Shown: piece by piece, positions 25,782 to 36,303 of the stretch
How positions within the stretch are numbered: the stretch's first letter is position 1
How the letters are laid out: each line of letters begins with the position of its first letter
NCBI RefSeq assembly: GCF_028869115.1
Contig: NZ_CP079800.1
Location: forward strand, 124,001 to 188,000
Reading direction: 5' to 3'
DNA length: 64,000 nucleotides
DNA from: Pseudemcibacter aquimaris
GTDB taxonomy: Bacteria > Pseudomonadota > Alphaproteobacteria > Sphingomonadales > Emcibacteraceae
Made by a program: the position numbers and the translations under genes
Notes under the pieces: generated by a model
Databases searched by the model: none
The model's input: the letters and a program-made list of their open reading frames with translations, nothing else
Told to the model about the DNA's origin: nothing

Positions 25782-28700
25782 ATGTACGCGCTTAACGACC
25801 GTGAAAACGCACTTTCATTATCATTGGATGATATCCGTTTAAATCTTCGTAAAAATATCCATGCGGATGAAGAAAAATGTATCGATAATCTGTTGCATGC
25901 AACAGAACTGACATTCGGTGAACGTAACAGACTTGTTGACCGTGCCCGTGATTTCGTTACCAAATCACGTGATAAAAGCGATAGCCAAGGGACAATGGAT
26001 TATTTCCTTCAGGAATTTGATCTATCTAATAAAGAGGGCGTTGCTCTTATGTGTCTGGCAGAATCGCTACTGCGTGTTCCCGATGGTGCCACGGCTGATA
26101 AGCTTATCAATGAAAAGATTAAGGCGGGCAAATGGTCTGATCACAAGGGACATTCCGAAAGCACATTTGTCAATGCGTCCACTTGGGGCTTAATGCTGAC
26201 GGGTGAATTTGTTGATCTTGGCGATGTTGCTGGTAACACGGATAACTGGTTTAAAAGCTTTATTAAAAAGGCCGGTGAACCGGTGGTTCGTACTGCGATC
26301 ATGCAAGCCATGCGCATCATGGGCGGTCAATATGTTCTTGGCCGCACCATCGAGGAAGCTATTTCACGTGGTATCAAGGAAAATAAACCTGGCACGCGTT
26401 TTTCATTTGATATGCTAGGTGAAGGCGCGCGCACTATGGCCGATGCCGATAGATATTTTGAAGCTTATAAAACGGCGATCCTTGAAATTGGTAAGGGTGA
26501 AAAAGAAACACATCCGTATCCAGCCAATGGTATTTCGGTGAAATTTTCCGCGCTTCACCCACGTTATGAAATGGGTCATCATGATGTTGTGATGTCATTT
26601 ATGGCGCCGCGTATTATTGAGCTTGCAAAACTTGCTAAAGAAAGGAACCTTGGCTTTACAATCGATGCGGAAGAAGCAGACCGTCTTGATATATCCCTTG
26701 ATATTTTTGAAGCAATGGCAAGATCAGAAGAACTTCAGGATTGGGAAGGTCTGGGTCTTGTGGTGCAGGCATACCAAAAGCGTGCGCCATATGTGATTGA
26801 CTGGCTTACTAAACTGGGCCGTGAATTAAACCGTAAATTTATGGTGCGTCTGGTTAAGGGTGCCTATTGGGATAGTGAAATTAAACATGCCCAGGAAGCA
26901 GGACTTTCTGATTATCCTGTCTATACTCGTAAGCCATCAACTGATCTTTCTTATCAGGTTTGCGCGGAACGTCTTATGTCGGCACGTGATGTATTTTATC
27001 CACAGTTTGCAACGCATAATGCCTATTCCGTCGCTCTTATATTAGAGCTCGTGAAAAAATGGAATGTGGCTGCGGAAGAATTTGAATTTCAACGTCTACA
27101 CGGTATGGGTCATTTATTATATGATACGGTGTCGGATAATACGGATGTTGATTTTAATATTCGTGTTTATGCGCCGGTGGGTGCACATAAAGATTTGCTG
27201 CCTTATCTTGTGCGTCGTTTGCTTGAAAATGGGGCGAACAGTTCATTTGTGAACCGCTTTATGGATAGTGAAGTGGCGGTTGATGATTTGATGCAAGATA
27301 CCATTAAGTTGGTTGAGGAAAAATCACCAAAGCGTCACAGTATGATTCCACTGCCAGCTGATATTTTAAGTGCTTCTGAACGTGAGGCCATTGGCCGAAA
27401 AAATGCAAGTGGTTTTGAACTAACAGACCCGCTTGAAATTGAGGAATTATCAGAAAACCTAAAAATTGAACATGATTGGACAGTGGGGCCGATTGTTTCC
27501 GGTGAAATGTCACTTTCCAATCTGGAAGATGTCTTAAGCCCCACAACTGGACATGCTGTTGGTAAGGTTGGTATCGCGTCCGATGATGATATTGAGCGCG
27601 CATTATCCGCAAGCACGAAAGCACAGAAAGCATGGAATGCTATTGGCGGTGCCGCACGTGCAAAAATATTAAACGAAGCCGCCAATGAGCTTGAAGCCAG
27701 AACCCATTATTTTATGGGTCTGGTAGCCAAGGAAGCGGGTCGCACACTTGCGGACGGATTATCAGAGGTTCGTGAAGCCGTTGATTTCTTAAGATATTAC
27801 GCAGGACAGGCAGAAGAAAAATTCGAAGGTGGTATTTTACTGCCTGGCCCAACGGGTGAGCGTAACGAGCTATATCTTAATGGCCGTGGTACATTTCTTT
27901 GTATCAGCCCGTGGAATTTTCCACTTGCGATTTTCTTGGGTCAGGTTACAGCTGCCCTTGCGGCCGGTAATGCGGTTATTGCAAAACCAGCCGAACAAAC
28001 ACCGATTGTGGCTGCGGAAGCTGTAAAAATAATGCATGAAGCGGGTGTGCCGGTTGATGTACTTCATTTGATGACGGGTGATGGTGCAACAGTGGGTGCA
28101 AAATTGGTTGCAGATGAACGTATTTCCGGTGTGGCCTTCACGGGTTCAACGGAAACGGCGAAAATCATCAATAGAAGCCTCGCAAACCGTGAAGGTGCGA
28201 TTGTGCCGCTTATTGCGGAAACGGGTGGCCAAAATGTTATGATCGTTGATAGCACGGCCTTGCCTGAGCAAGTGGTTGACGATGCTATTTCATCAGCATT
28301 CCAGTCAGCCGGGCAGCGCTGTTCTGCATTACGCGTTCTTTATATTCAGGATGATGTGGCTGATACCATTATCCCAATGTTAAAAGGTGCCATGGACTGT
28401 TTATCGCTTGGTAATCCATTAAGCCTTAAAACCGATGTGGGGCCGGTGATCGATGGGGATGCGCGCGGATTGCTTGATGCTCATATTGAACGTATGGACC
28501 GTGAAGCAACGCTTCTTCATAAGCTGGAAACACCGGATGAATATAAAGACGGTACATTCTTTGGCCCGTGCCTTTATGAAATTGGTTCACTTGATCAACT
28601 AACCAACGAGGTTTTTGGTCCGGTTCTTCACGTGATCCGTTATAAGGCATCAAAACTGGATGATATTCTGGCGCAGGTTCAAAACACTGGTTTTGGCTTA

Positions 28701-28961
28701 ACACTTGGTGTTCATAGCCGCATTGAGGAAAGTGCAAATTATATTTTCCGCAATCTGGATGTTGGTAATACCTATGTAAACCGCAATATCGTTGGTGCGG
28801 TTGTCGGTGTTCAGCCATTCGGTGGGCAAGGGTTATCTGGTACAGGGCCAAAAGCAGGCGGACCAAGGTATCTATACCGATTTGCGACTGAAAAAACATT
28901 AACGATTAATACGGTGGCAACCGGTGGTAATACTGAACTCTTCGCGATGGAAGAAGAATGA
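25782..28961 (+). CDS. putA: Bifunctional proline dehydrogenase / P5C dehydrogenase PutA
   Basis: PutA oxidises proline to glutamate in two steps, passing electrons through FAD to quinone and then to NAD. The N-terminal half is the FAD barrel (MVRLVKGAYWDSEIKHAQ near residue 350 and a YPQFATHNAY segment). The C-terminal half is an aldehyde dehydrogenase with LCISPWNFPLAIFLGQV, the Glu in AETGGQNVMIVD and the catalytic Cys in AGQRCSALRVLYIQ. It has no ribbon-helix-helix DNA-binding domain and is 1059 aa, so it is the short non-regulatory type. The ATG at 25782 is preferred to the GTG at 25773 because the ribosome site ACAGGAG lies over that GTG. Regulation is probably by the nearby Lrp-type protein. 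Confidence 0.96.
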   Translation: MYALNDRENALSLSLDDIRLNLRKNIHADEEKCIDNLLHATELTFGERNRLVDRARDFVTKSRDKSDSQGTMDYFLQEFDLSNKEGVALMCLAESLLRVPDGATADKLINEKIKAGKWSDHKGHSESTFVNASTWGLMLTGEFVDLGDVAGNTDNWFKSFIKKAGEPVVRTAIMQAMRIMGGQYVLGRTIEEAISRGIKENKPGTRFSFDMLGEGARTMADADRYFEAYKTAILEIGKGEKETHPYPANGISVKFSALHPRYEMGHHDVVMSFMAPRIIELAKLAKERNLGFTIDAEEADRLDISLDIFEAMARSEELQDWEGLGLVVQAYQKRAPYVIDWLTKLGRELNRKFMVRLVKGAYWDSEIKHAQEAGLSDYPVYTRKPSTDLSYQVCAERLMSARDVFYPQFATHNAYSVALILELVKKWNVAAEEFEFQRLHGMGHLLYDTVSDNTDVDFNIRVYAPVGAHKDLLPYLVRRLLENGANSSFVNRFMDSEVAVDDLMQDTIKLVEEKSPKRHSMIPLPADILSASEREAIGRKNASGFELTDPLEIEELSENLKIEHDWTVGPIVSGEMSLSNLEDVLSPTTGHAVGKVGIASDDDIERALSASTKAQKAWNAIGGAARAKILNEAANELEARTHYFMGLVAKEAGRTLADGLSEVREAVDFLRYYAGQAEEKFEGGILLPGPTGERNELYLNGRGTFLCISPWNFPLAIFLGQVTAALAAGNAVIAKPAEQTPIVAAEAVKIMHEAGVPVDVLHLMTGDGATVGAKLVADERISGVAFTGSTETAKIINRSLANREGAIVPLIAETGGQNVMIVDSTALPEQVVDDAISSAFQSAGQRCSALRVLYIQDDVADTIIPMLKGAMDCLSLGNPLSLKTDVGPVIDGDARGLLDAHIERMDREATLLHKLETPDEYKDGTFFGPCLYEIGSLDQLTNEVFGPVLHVIRYKASKLDDILAQVQNTGFGLTLGVHSRIEESANYIFRNLDVGNTYVNRNIVGAVVGVQPFGGQGLSGTGPKAGGPRYLYRFATEKTLTINTVATGGNTELFAMEEE

Positions 28962-28990
28962 TTTAATAAAGATCTAACTCAGACAAAAGA

Positions 28991-29022
28991 AAAGGCGGGC
29001 CTTAAAATTAAGGTCCGCCTTT
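28991..29022. terminator. Bidirectional intrinsic terminator between putA and TonB receptor
   Basis: AAAGGCGGGCCTTA and its complement form a stem of about 14 bp (one G-T mismatch) with a short A/T loop, with T-rich sequence on both sides. It lies 29 bases after the putA stop and 22 bases from the stop of the convergent receptor gene, so it can serve both. Confidence 0.85.
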
Positions 29023-29044
29023 AATATTTTTATTATCGACTATA

Positions 29045-31483
29045 TTAGAATGTAGCGTCTAGACGTACTGAGATAGTACGCTCACGGCCATAGTAATATG
29101 TACGTGCGCCCAGTGACCAATCACTGTTGTAACGTTGTCTCTTATAGTTGATGATTTCTTTGTTGAATAGGTTTCTTACGTGAACGCTAACGTCCATGTT
29201 TTCAGATAGGTTAAGACCTGCTGAAAGACCAACAACTGTGTATGCAGGTGAAATATCTGTATCCTTCGCACGGAAGTGAGATTTACTTTCACCATAACCG
29301 TTTGCTTCAACACGGATAAACGCATCTTGTTCACCGATTGTGAAAGCTTGGTCAAGAGCAAGGTAGAAGTTATACTTCGGTACCATTGTCATGTCATCAC
29401 CAGCTTCAGCTTGAAGTGCTGGAACAGCTTCTTGCATTGTTGATTTAGTGTATGACGCGTTCGCAAGGAACTTCAATGTGTCAGTAAGGTTTGTAGTACT
29501 TTCGAACTCAACACCTTTTGAACGTGCAGCAGCAGCGTTCGCAGTATAACTAAATCCACAAGATGGCATATAAACGCTTGCTTGTACGCCTTCCCAGTCG
29601 ATTTGGTAAGCTGCAGCAGAGAAGCTCATGTTACGGTTAAATGCAAAACCTTTGAAACCAATTTCATAGTTTTTGATTTGGTCTGATTCATAACGGTCAA
29701 CATATGAACCGATGTTTTCATCATTTCTACAGTCGTTAGGTGCTGATGGACCATTGTTACCACCTGGGCGGTAGCCTTCAGCATAAAGAGCGTAGATTGA
29801 GAAATCATCGTTTGGCATATAGTTCACGCTGAACTTCTTACGGAAGCCAGTTTCACCGTCATTAACCATTGTTGTATCAAGTGTTTGATTTACTGGATCA
29901 ACCCATTGACCTGATTGATGTGAATCTTCAACATCTTTAAGATCGTAATAACGAAGACCAGCAACAAATTCCATACGACCAGCATCGCCAAGATCAGCTG
30001 TATAACCAACTTCACCGAATAGTGCGAATTCTCTTTGTTCGTATTTGTTTGTTGTTACGTTATAGTTCTTGGTTGGATCGCCATACATAGCAATACCAAG
30101 TGCAGTTGGATCAGCATAATCAGCATATGGTGTGCTTGGGCTATCCCAGTAAACATTCCATAGGTATGCTGCAATCGCACGACTTTGTGGATCAGATGCA
30201 TGATACTGCCACTGTTCAGAATCTGTTGGATCCTGTTTCGTTTTGTCATAGAACGCACCAACAGTCCACTGAAGTGGAGCATCGAAGTCATTGTTCTGTA
30301 AACGAAGTTCTTGTGTGATACGCTCATCATCATATTCATCGATGATCCATGTACGGAACATGTCGTTTGCATCAAGACGAGTCCAACCAGATTGTTGGCC
30401 ACGGTTTCTGTAATGGCGCCATGAACCAGCATATGTCAGGTCAACACCTTCGATAATGTCTGTTTGTTCAAGTGTTAATGCAACAACGTGATATTTATCT
30501 TCGTTATATGGATCCATAAGTTCCCAGTCAGCGAACTTAGGGTTATGACCATTTAATGAAGTACCGAAGCGATCATTATAACATTCAACACGTGACATGC
30601 CTGGATCGGCACAATCTGTGAATGCTGGTGTTACGTCATAGCCGTAAAGTGCACTATCATTCGCAGTAAGTTGGAAATCATAGTAATAGCCAGGGACTGT
30701 ATGGTCAGAACCATCACGGCCGCTATCGAAATCACGTGTGTTAATCCAAGAAAGGTTTACTTTGGTGTTTTCTGTTGGTTCCCAACCTAGTTGAGCACGA
30801 ACGAAGAAATCATCTTCTTTACCTGAATTGTTTGTATATGGGTTATAAATCTTACCATCTTCATGACCAGATGAAGCTGTAACACGGATAGCCATTTTTT
30901 CTTCAACAAGTGGCATGTTGAACATACCAGATGCACGAGTACCCATGCCAGGGCGATTCTTTTCAGAAGAAATCATTACAGATGCACTGCCAAGGAATTC
31001 GTTTAGGTTTGGCTTGTTAGTAATAACCTGAACTGTACCACCGATAGCGTTTGAACCCCAAAGTGTACCTTGTGGGCCACGAAGTACTTCGATACGCTCA
31101 ACGTCATATAGGTTACCGAAGTCAAAAGGAATGCCGTCAGTAAATGTCGCTGTTGTTTCTGGTGTACTGTCGTTACCACCTGATAGACCACGAAGAATAA
31201 GCTCACCACGTGGGTTCGCAGCACCCGCGAATGTACGGAATGCGTCTTCAGCCATAACAAGGTTACGATGACTGATTTCTTCTGCACCAACAACCGCAAT
31301 ATTCATTGGGATTTCAGTTACGATTTCAGGTCTTTTACGTGATGTCACATAGATAATATCTACGTTGTCTTCGTCTGCTTGTGCAGCATCTTGTGCGAAT
31401 GCACCTGTTACAGCAAACCCTGACGCTGCAACACCACACATCAGAGATGTTTTGAGCATAGTGCTCAATGGGTTGGATTTCAT
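29045..31483 (-). CDS. TonB-dependent outer-membrane receptor
   Basis: This is an energised importer of a large substrate (siderophore, vitamin or glycan). The 812-aa product has a Sec signal ending TGAFAQ, a TonB-box-like VDIIYVTSRKRPEIV and a plug domain. The plug contains DVERIEVLRGPQGTLWGSNAIGGTVQVITNKP, and a long 22-strand barrel closes with RTISVRLDATF (terminal Phe). The ATG at 31483 has a strong GGAGGAAA ribosome site. The substrate is unknown; the plug style resembles the TonB receptors common in Sphingomonadales and related groups. The gene stands alone. Confidence 0.93.
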   Translation of the reverse strand: MKSNPLSTMLKTSLMCGVAASGFAVTGAFAQDAAQADEDNVDIIYVTSRKRPEIVTEIPMNIAVVGAEEISHRNLVMAEDAFRTFAGAANPRGELILRGLSGGNDSTPETTATFTDGIPFDFGNLYDVERIEVLRGPQGTLWGSNAIGGTVQVITNKPNLNEFLGSASVMISSEKNRPGMGTRASGMFNMPLVEEKMAIRVTASSGHEDGKIYNPYTNNSGKEDDFFVRAQLGWEPTENTKVNLSWINTRDFDSGRDGSDHTVPGYYYDFQLTANDSALYGYDVTPAFTDCADPGMSRVECYNDRFGTSLNGHNPKFADWELMDPYNEDKYHVVALTLEQTDIIEGVDLTYAGSWRHYRNRGQQSGWTRLDANDMFRTWIIDEYDDERITQELRLQNNDFDAPLQWTVGAFYDKTKQDPTDSEQWQYHASDPQSRAIAAYLWNVYWDSPSTPYADYADPTALGIAMYGDPTKNYNVTTNKYEQREFALFGEVGYTADLGDAGRMEFVAGLRYYDLKDVEDSHQSGQWVDPVNQTLDTTMVNDGETGFRKKFSVNYMPNDDFSIYALYAEGYRPGGNNGPSAPNDCRNDENIGSYVDRYESDQIKNYEIGFKGFAFNRNMSFSAAAYQIDWEGVQASVYMPSCGFSYTANAAAARSKGVEFESTTNLTDTLKFLANASYTKSTMQEAVPALQAEAGDDMTMVPKYNFYLALDQAFTIGEQDAFIRVEANGYGESKSHFRAKDTDISPAYTVVGLSAGLNLSENMDVSVHVRNLFNKEIINYKRQRYNSDWSLGARTYYYGRERTISVRLDATF

Positions 31484-31912
31484 TTCATTTCCTCCATAGA
31501 AATAAAAATGGGAAACAAACTTTTCCCTTTACAATTTGTGTTGAGAAATTTCGAGGAATAAATCAACACGGCTCTCATCAGCAATTTAATAAAAAATGCC
31601 TTATCATGCCTACAGCATTCAATTGTGATCACGGTCAATTTATAATAATTATAATATAACATTCCAAAAGCGCGCATTTGCTAGTTTTTTCAAACAATGT
31701 TACGTTTTTATGTTAGTTACAAAATAATATTCGGCATGTGATTGGAAAATAAATAATATCTGTTGATTTTTTTGTAGTATATCAACAATAAGTCAAGATT
31801 AGAAAGGGCTTAGAATTAAATTATGTTATGAAATATTATTTTGTAATAATATTTTTCTAATTTAAAGTAAACTAATCTTTTATTTCATTTCGCAGCATAG
31901 AAACCAGATTAT
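31484..31912. other. 429-base AT-rich divergent intergenic region
   Basis: This gap separates the TonB receptor and the TPR-sulfotransferase and must hold both promoters. It is very AT-rich with no open frame of note. TAACAT (31657-31662) and ATGTTA (31697-31702) form widely spaced inverted hexamers like the arms of the repeat at 52059-52080, but this is weak. No RNA gene was recognised. Confidence 0.4.
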
Positions 31913-33928
31913 ATGAGCAATCAAGACCATCAATTTTATCAATCAGTTACGAATCTTATTCGCCAGAATAATTATGATAATGCCATCAACGAACTAGAAT
32001 CATTTTTAAAGCAAAACAAGAATGATGAAACGGCCATGTCGATTTATAGCAGCGCTTTAATGCGTAAAGGCGAAGAAAAAAGGGCAATTGATGTTTTGCA
32101 TCAAATTATCGCTATTTATCCCGAATCATATGCGGCGCATGCAGATCTTGCATTTACATCGATGAAACTGGGGAATAACGAGCAAGCAATAGATTCTTTT
32201 GAAAAAGCAAAAAATTTGAAACCTGACTTTTATCAGGCCTGGGTATTTCTTGGAAAATTATATTTTGACGAAAAAAAATATAAAGACGCCGTAAATGCCG
32301 TAGAAGAAGCAGAAAAATATGATCCGTTTGATCAAGATTATAAAAGAATGCAACAAGCGATGCAGGAACAAAAACCAAATATTGCTGAGCAAATTGCAAG
32401 AGACATATTAAGAAAGCAACCTGGGCACCCACGTGCCGGATTTATGTTGGCTCATTTGGCAAGTACAGTTGAGGCCCACGAAGAAAGAGCTGATATTTTA
32501 AGACATTGTTTGGAATATCATCCAGCCAACATGATTTTGCGTAATGAACTCGTTACTGCATATGAAGCTATTGGCGATTATGAACTCGCGAGAGACGAGG
32601 CAGCCATTCTGGTTCAGACAGATGATAATTATAAAAATTATTGGGTTCAAAGCCGAATTTTTGGTCATTTAGGGGATCATGAGAACGCGTTGATTGCTGC
32701 AGAAAAAACCGCAGAAAAAGTAAAAGATGATGTTGATGAGTTAGGGAAAGTCGACCTAATGCTTGGACATGCATACAGGGTTCTTGGGCGCCGTAAAGAA
32801 AGCGAAGAAGCATATAAAAATTGCTTAAAAAATACACCCTATAATGGCGCGGGATGGTGGGGGCTTGCGGATCTTAAAACCTATAAATTTTCAGAAGAAG
32901 ATAAGATGGAAATGAAAAGGTTAATCGCATCAGAAGAAATTGATCCGGCCCAACGTTGTCAGGTGGCATTTGCACTCGCGAAAGCCTATGAAAGCGAAGG
33001 TAAAATCAAGGAAACTATTGATCAATATAAGATTGCCAATGGTATGCGTCCAAACATTGACTATAAGCCTGAATATAATGATCAATTTTGTAATAGGCAT
33101 TTAAAGGCATATGAGAAAAATACTTTGAAAAAACAAGCGGCACCGCAGCCAGCAGGAGCAACGCCAATTTTCATTGTCGGAATGCCGCGTGCGGGGTCCA
33201 CGCTCATTGAACAAATATTATCAAGCCATAGCAAAATTGAAGGCACGATGGAACTTTCTACTTTGCCGAAGCTAGAGCGAAAAATTAAAATATTCGGCGG
33301 TAAAAAATATAAAGAACATTTCCCGGAAGTTGTGGAAAAATTCGATGAGACGGAACTTGCAAATTTTGGTCAGGAATATATCGAAAAAACGAAACCTTAC
33401 CGTACGAATAAAGAATTTTTCATTGATAAAATGCCCCCCAATTTTGAACGTGTCGGCCTCATTCATAAGATAATGCCACAAGCAATTATTATTGATGCGA
33501 GAAGACACCCGCTTGATTGTAGTTATAGTGCCTTTAAGCAGCATTTTGCGGGTGGACATGAATATAGTTATGATCTTGAAAATATTGGGAAATATTATAA
33601 TAATTATCTGAAATTTATGGATCATTGGGATAATGTATTGCCGGGTAAAGTGATCTGTATCCAATATGAAGAAATGGTGAGAAATACCGAAGCAACCGTC
33701 AGAAAATTACTTGATCATATCGGTGTTGATTTTGAAGAAGGCTGTCTTGAATTTTATAAAAATAAAAGAGCCGTAAAAACAGCCAGCAGCGAACAAGTCA
33801 GACAGCCTATTTATACAAAAGGCATGGGTCAATGGATGCCGGTAAAAGATGAACTGGGACAATTATTTGACAGCCTTGGTGAAGAAACCTTAAAAAGGTT
33901 TGAACAATTTTTACCGGAAAATAATTAA
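31913..33928 (+). CDS. TPR-repeat sulfotransferase
   Basis: The N-terminal 390 residues are tetratricopeptide repeats (for example AAHADLAFTSMKLGNNEQAIDSFEKAKNLKPD, described here by position 64-95). They are followed by a PAPS-dependent sulfotransferase domain. The 5'-phosphosulfate loop is PIFIVGMPRAGSTLIEQIL (about 418-436), and the 3'-phosphate motif is ARRHPLDCSYSAFKQHF (about 528-544). No signal peptide is seen, so action on cytoplasmic or membrane-proximal acceptors is likely. Such TPR-sulfotransferases are widespread in marine alphaproteobacteria with unknown acceptors. The next gene follows after 25 bases. Confidence 0.9.
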   Translation: MSNQDHQFYQSVTNLIRQNNYDNAINELESFLKQNKNDETAMSIYSSALMRKGEEKRAIDVLHQIIAIYPESYAAHADLAFTSMKLGNNEQAIDSFEKAKNLKPDFYQAWVFLGKLYFDEKKYKDAVNAVEEAEKYDPFDQDYKRMQQAMQEQKPNIAEQIARDILRKQPGHPRAGFMLAHLASTVEAHEERADILRHCLEYHPANMILRNELVTAYEAIGDYELARDEAAILVQTDDNYKNYWVQSRIFGHLGDHENALIAAEKTAEKVKDDVDELGKVDLMLGHAYRVLGRRKESEEAYKNCLKNTPYNGAGWWGLADLKTYKFSEEDKMEMKRLIASEEIDPAQRCQVAFALAKAYESEGKIKETIDQYKIANGMRPNIDYKPEYNDQFCNRHLKAYEKNTLKKQAAPQPAGATPIFIVGMPRAGSTLIEQILSSHSKIEGTMELSTLPKLERKIKIFGGKKYKEHFPEVVEKFDETELANFGQEYIEKTKPYRTNKEFFIDKMPPNFERVGLIHKIMPQAIIIDARRHPLDCSYSAFKQHFAGGHEYSYDLENIGKYYNNYLKFMDHWDNVLPGKVICIQYEEMVRNTEATVRKLLDHIGVDFEEGCLEFYKNKRAVKTASSEQVRQPIYTKGMGQWMPVKDELGQLFDSLGEETLKRFEQFLPENN

Positions 33929-33953
33929 AAAATAAATTCGTGGGAGTAGGCCG

Positions 33954-35480
33954 TTGAATAAAATGAATATACTGAAATATGTTGGTTTAATTTCGTTATC
34001 ATCTGGTTTACTTATATCCTGTTCTGAACATGATCTTGCGAATATTAAATTAGCGGCGCATCTTAAAAAATTTGATCAGGCGAAAGAACTTATTAGAGAG
34101 CGTAATTTTCATTCAAGTAATCCCATTTCACGTGAGGAGTGGGAAGAATTTTTAAAAGTTGACCCTTCTGATGAATTTACCGATATTGAAATGGGCTTGC
34201 TTCGTGAAAATCAACGTTTGATCATTGAAGCAAGCAAAGCAACCGCGATCAGAAAATCGGCAATTGATGTTGAACCACTGCGGAATGATCCCGCGGCACT
34301 CGCAGAATTTTGTCATGCTATTCCAAAAGGGGGCATGCTGCATGTTCATCCATATGGATTATTTACCAGACCTGTTATTGAAGAAATATTGAATGAATAT
34401 AATCCGGTGATCGAACCGGAAAAGTTTATCACCACCATTAGTAATAATGGGCAAGTGTTATATGATCATGAACTGGACGCGTTAAGAAGCTTGCCGGGGA
34501 GCGCAAATTTCCTTGATTTATCTGATGCCGATAGAAGCCTGTTTATAGATTTCTTCTTTTTGCCAACTGATCCGGTATCCCATGATTTTACTAGGTTTGA
34601 CGCAATTTTTGCCTTTGTCATATGGATGGTCGAGGATGATTATCTGGATACAAAGATGGAAAAACTGTATCTGGATTTCCTCGCCCGCGCAGCAGGTCAC
34701 GGCATCAGTTATATTGAATTTACCAATGGTTTTTCACCGGAACTTTCCAGCATTGAAAAGCTTGATGCCTGGTCAGAGAAATTCTTTAATGAAACGGGTG
34801 TGGTCGTTAGGTGGAACCTTGGCCAGTTAAGGTTTTTACCAGCAGAAATGAACGCGGAAATGATCCGTAAATGGAACGAATTACTCGCTGAAAATCCATC
34901 GACAAGCATTGTCGGGACCGATCTTTATGCCATTGAACGCGGCAATCCGGCGCTTGAAAAAGCGCAGAATGCCTATGGATATTTAAGTGGTTATAATTGG
35001 GAAAATCAGGATCACCCATTAAAGATGACCATGCATGCGGGGGAAATGGGAGATCCGCGTAACGTCAGGGACGCGATGATCATGGGTGTATCGCGCATTG
35101 GTCATGGGGTTCTTTTGGATGAAGATTTAATCAATATTGAATATGCAAGAAACCTTGGTATCGGTATTGAAATGAATATCAACAGTAATCATCAATTAAG
35201 TGTTCACGATAAAAATGCTGCGCCGCATCCATTTTTAAAATTCTTGCGTCTTGGTATTCCTGTTAGTCTTTCCACCGATAACGACGGTATTTTTGACACC
35301 AATATTTCCAAAGAATGTATCGCAGCCGTCAGCACGACTGATGTGACCTACGCCGAACTTCAGCAAATGAGCTTTAATAGTATTTCCACAAGTTTTGCCA
35401 ATGCCAAATATAAAGATATTTTGACCAATAGATTACGTCAAAGCTTCACACTGTTTGAACAGGAATATTTAAACCGCTGA
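33954..35480 (+). CDS. Adenosine deaminase-like lipoprotein (ADGF-like)
   Basis: This metal-dependent hydrolase of the adenosine/AMP deaminase superfamily has a lipoprotein signal, LISLSSGLLISC (lipobox Cys23). The metal ligands are visible in MLHVHPYG (His130, His132), TMHAGEMGD (His and Glu), RIGHGVLLDE and STDNDGIFD. At 508 aa it is nearer the secreted ADGF/ADA2 group than 330-aa cytosolic adenosine deaminase. It would act on extracytoplasmic nucleosides. The TTG at 33954 is seven bases after GGGAG, while the ATG at 33963 is rather far, so the TTG start is preferred. It is probably co-transcribed with the TPR-sulfotransferase. Confidence 0.82.
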   Translation: MNKMNILKYVGLISLSSGLLISCSEHDLANIKLAAHLKKFDQAKELIRERNFHSSNPISREEWEEFLKVDPSDEFTDIEMGLLRENQRLIIEASKATAIRKSAIDVEPLRNDPAALAEFCHAIPKGGMLHVHPYGLFTRPVIEEILNEYNPVIEPEKFITTISNNGQVLYDHELDALRSLPGSANFLDLSDADRSLFIDFFFLPTDPVSHDFTRFDAIFAFVIWMVEDDYLDTKMEKLYLDFLARAAGHGISYIEFTNGFSPELSSIEKLDAWSEKFFNETGVVVRWNLGQLRFLPAEMNAEMIRKWNELLAENPSTSIVGTDLYAIERGNPALEKAQNAYGYLSGYNWENQDHPLKMTMHAGEMGDPRNVRDAMIMGVSRIGHGVLLDEDLINIEYARNLGIGIEMNINSNHQLSVHDKNAAPHPFLKFLRLGIPVSLSTDNDGIFDTNISKECIAAVSTTDVTYAELQQMSFNSISTSFANAKYKDILTNRLRQSFTLFEQEYLNR

Positions 35481-36293
35481 TTATCCCTTAACCGCGCCGG
35501 CGGTTAAGCCTTGCACGATGAATTTCTGAATGTATGCAAAAAAGATACAAACCGGAATCAGTGCGAGGATCATGGCGGCCGCCATTTGCCCCCAATCCAC
35601 AGAAAATTTGGTGACAAAATTCATAATCCCAGCCGGAAAAGTCATCTGCGACTGGCGGCTTATGAACATAAGTGCGAATAGAAGTTCCGACCATGCGGCG
35701 GTAAACACAAACCCAAGCGTCGCACCAATGCCAGGCAGGCATAATGGAATGGTGACTTTTTCTAATGCTTGAAAACGTGTATAGCCATCTATCATAGCCG
35801 CTTCTTCAAGCTCAATGGGTAATCCATCAAAGAATGACTGCATCAAGAAACAGGCAAACGGCAAATTAAACGCGGTATAAACAAGAATAAGTCCCGCGAT
35901 ATGGTCCACCAAATTAATATAGGTCAGCACATTATAAATTGGCGCAATGATCATCACGATCGGGAACATTTGCGTAATAAGCAAGATAGTCATGATGGCC
36001 GTGCGGCCTTTAAAATTAAACCGTGATAACCCATACCCCGCAAGACAGGCAATCACGGTCACCAATATGGCCGTTGAAAAAGACACGATGAAACTGTTTA
36101 GGAAATAATCGGGGAAGCTTCCCTCGATGAGCACGGCGTAATAATGATCCCATGTTATCTCACTTGGCCAAGTGGTAATGCCTTCGCTAAATAAAAGCCT
36201 GTCTGGCGTAAGCGATATTTTCAGCATCCAGAAAACAGGAAACAGGGTAAAGATAAGAAAACCGACAATGAATGCATATTTTGAACTTTTCAT
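35481..36293 (-). CDS. Carbohydrate ABC transporter permease (MalG type)
   Basis: Inner-membrane permease of the CUT1 sugar importer family, 270 aa, six hydrophobic segments. The EAA loop that docks the ATPase reads ELEEAAMIDGYTRFQALEKVTIPLCLPGI (residues 163-191). PDRLLFSEGITTWPSEITWDHYYAVL is the typical MalG N-terminal periplasmic part. It is the third gene of a binding protein-permease-permease operon and starts ten bases after the upstream permease. No ATPase gene accompanies it. Confidence 0.92.
   Translation of the reverse strand: MKSSKYAFIVGFLIFTLFPVFWMLKISLTPDRLLFSEGITTWPSEITWDHYYAVLIEGSFPDYFLNSFIVSFSTAILVTVIACLAGYGLSRFNFKGRTAIMTILLITQMFPIVMIIAPIYNVLTYINLVDHIAGLILVYTAFNLPFACFLMQSFFDGLPIELEEAAMIDGYTRFQALEKVTIPLCLPGIGATLGFVFTAAWSELLFALMFISRQSQMTFPAGIMNFVTKFSVDWGQMAAAMILALIPVCIFFAYIQKFIVQGLTAGAVKG
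35487..35508. terminator. Hairpin within the permease 3' end, facing the deaminase gene
   Basis: CTTAACCGC-GCCG-GCGGTTAAG is a perfect 9-bp stem just after the deaminase stop, embedded in the last codons of the convergent permease. There is no T-run, so the terminator role is uncertain. Confidence 0.3.
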
Positions 36294-36303
36294 TTCCGCC
36301 TCC

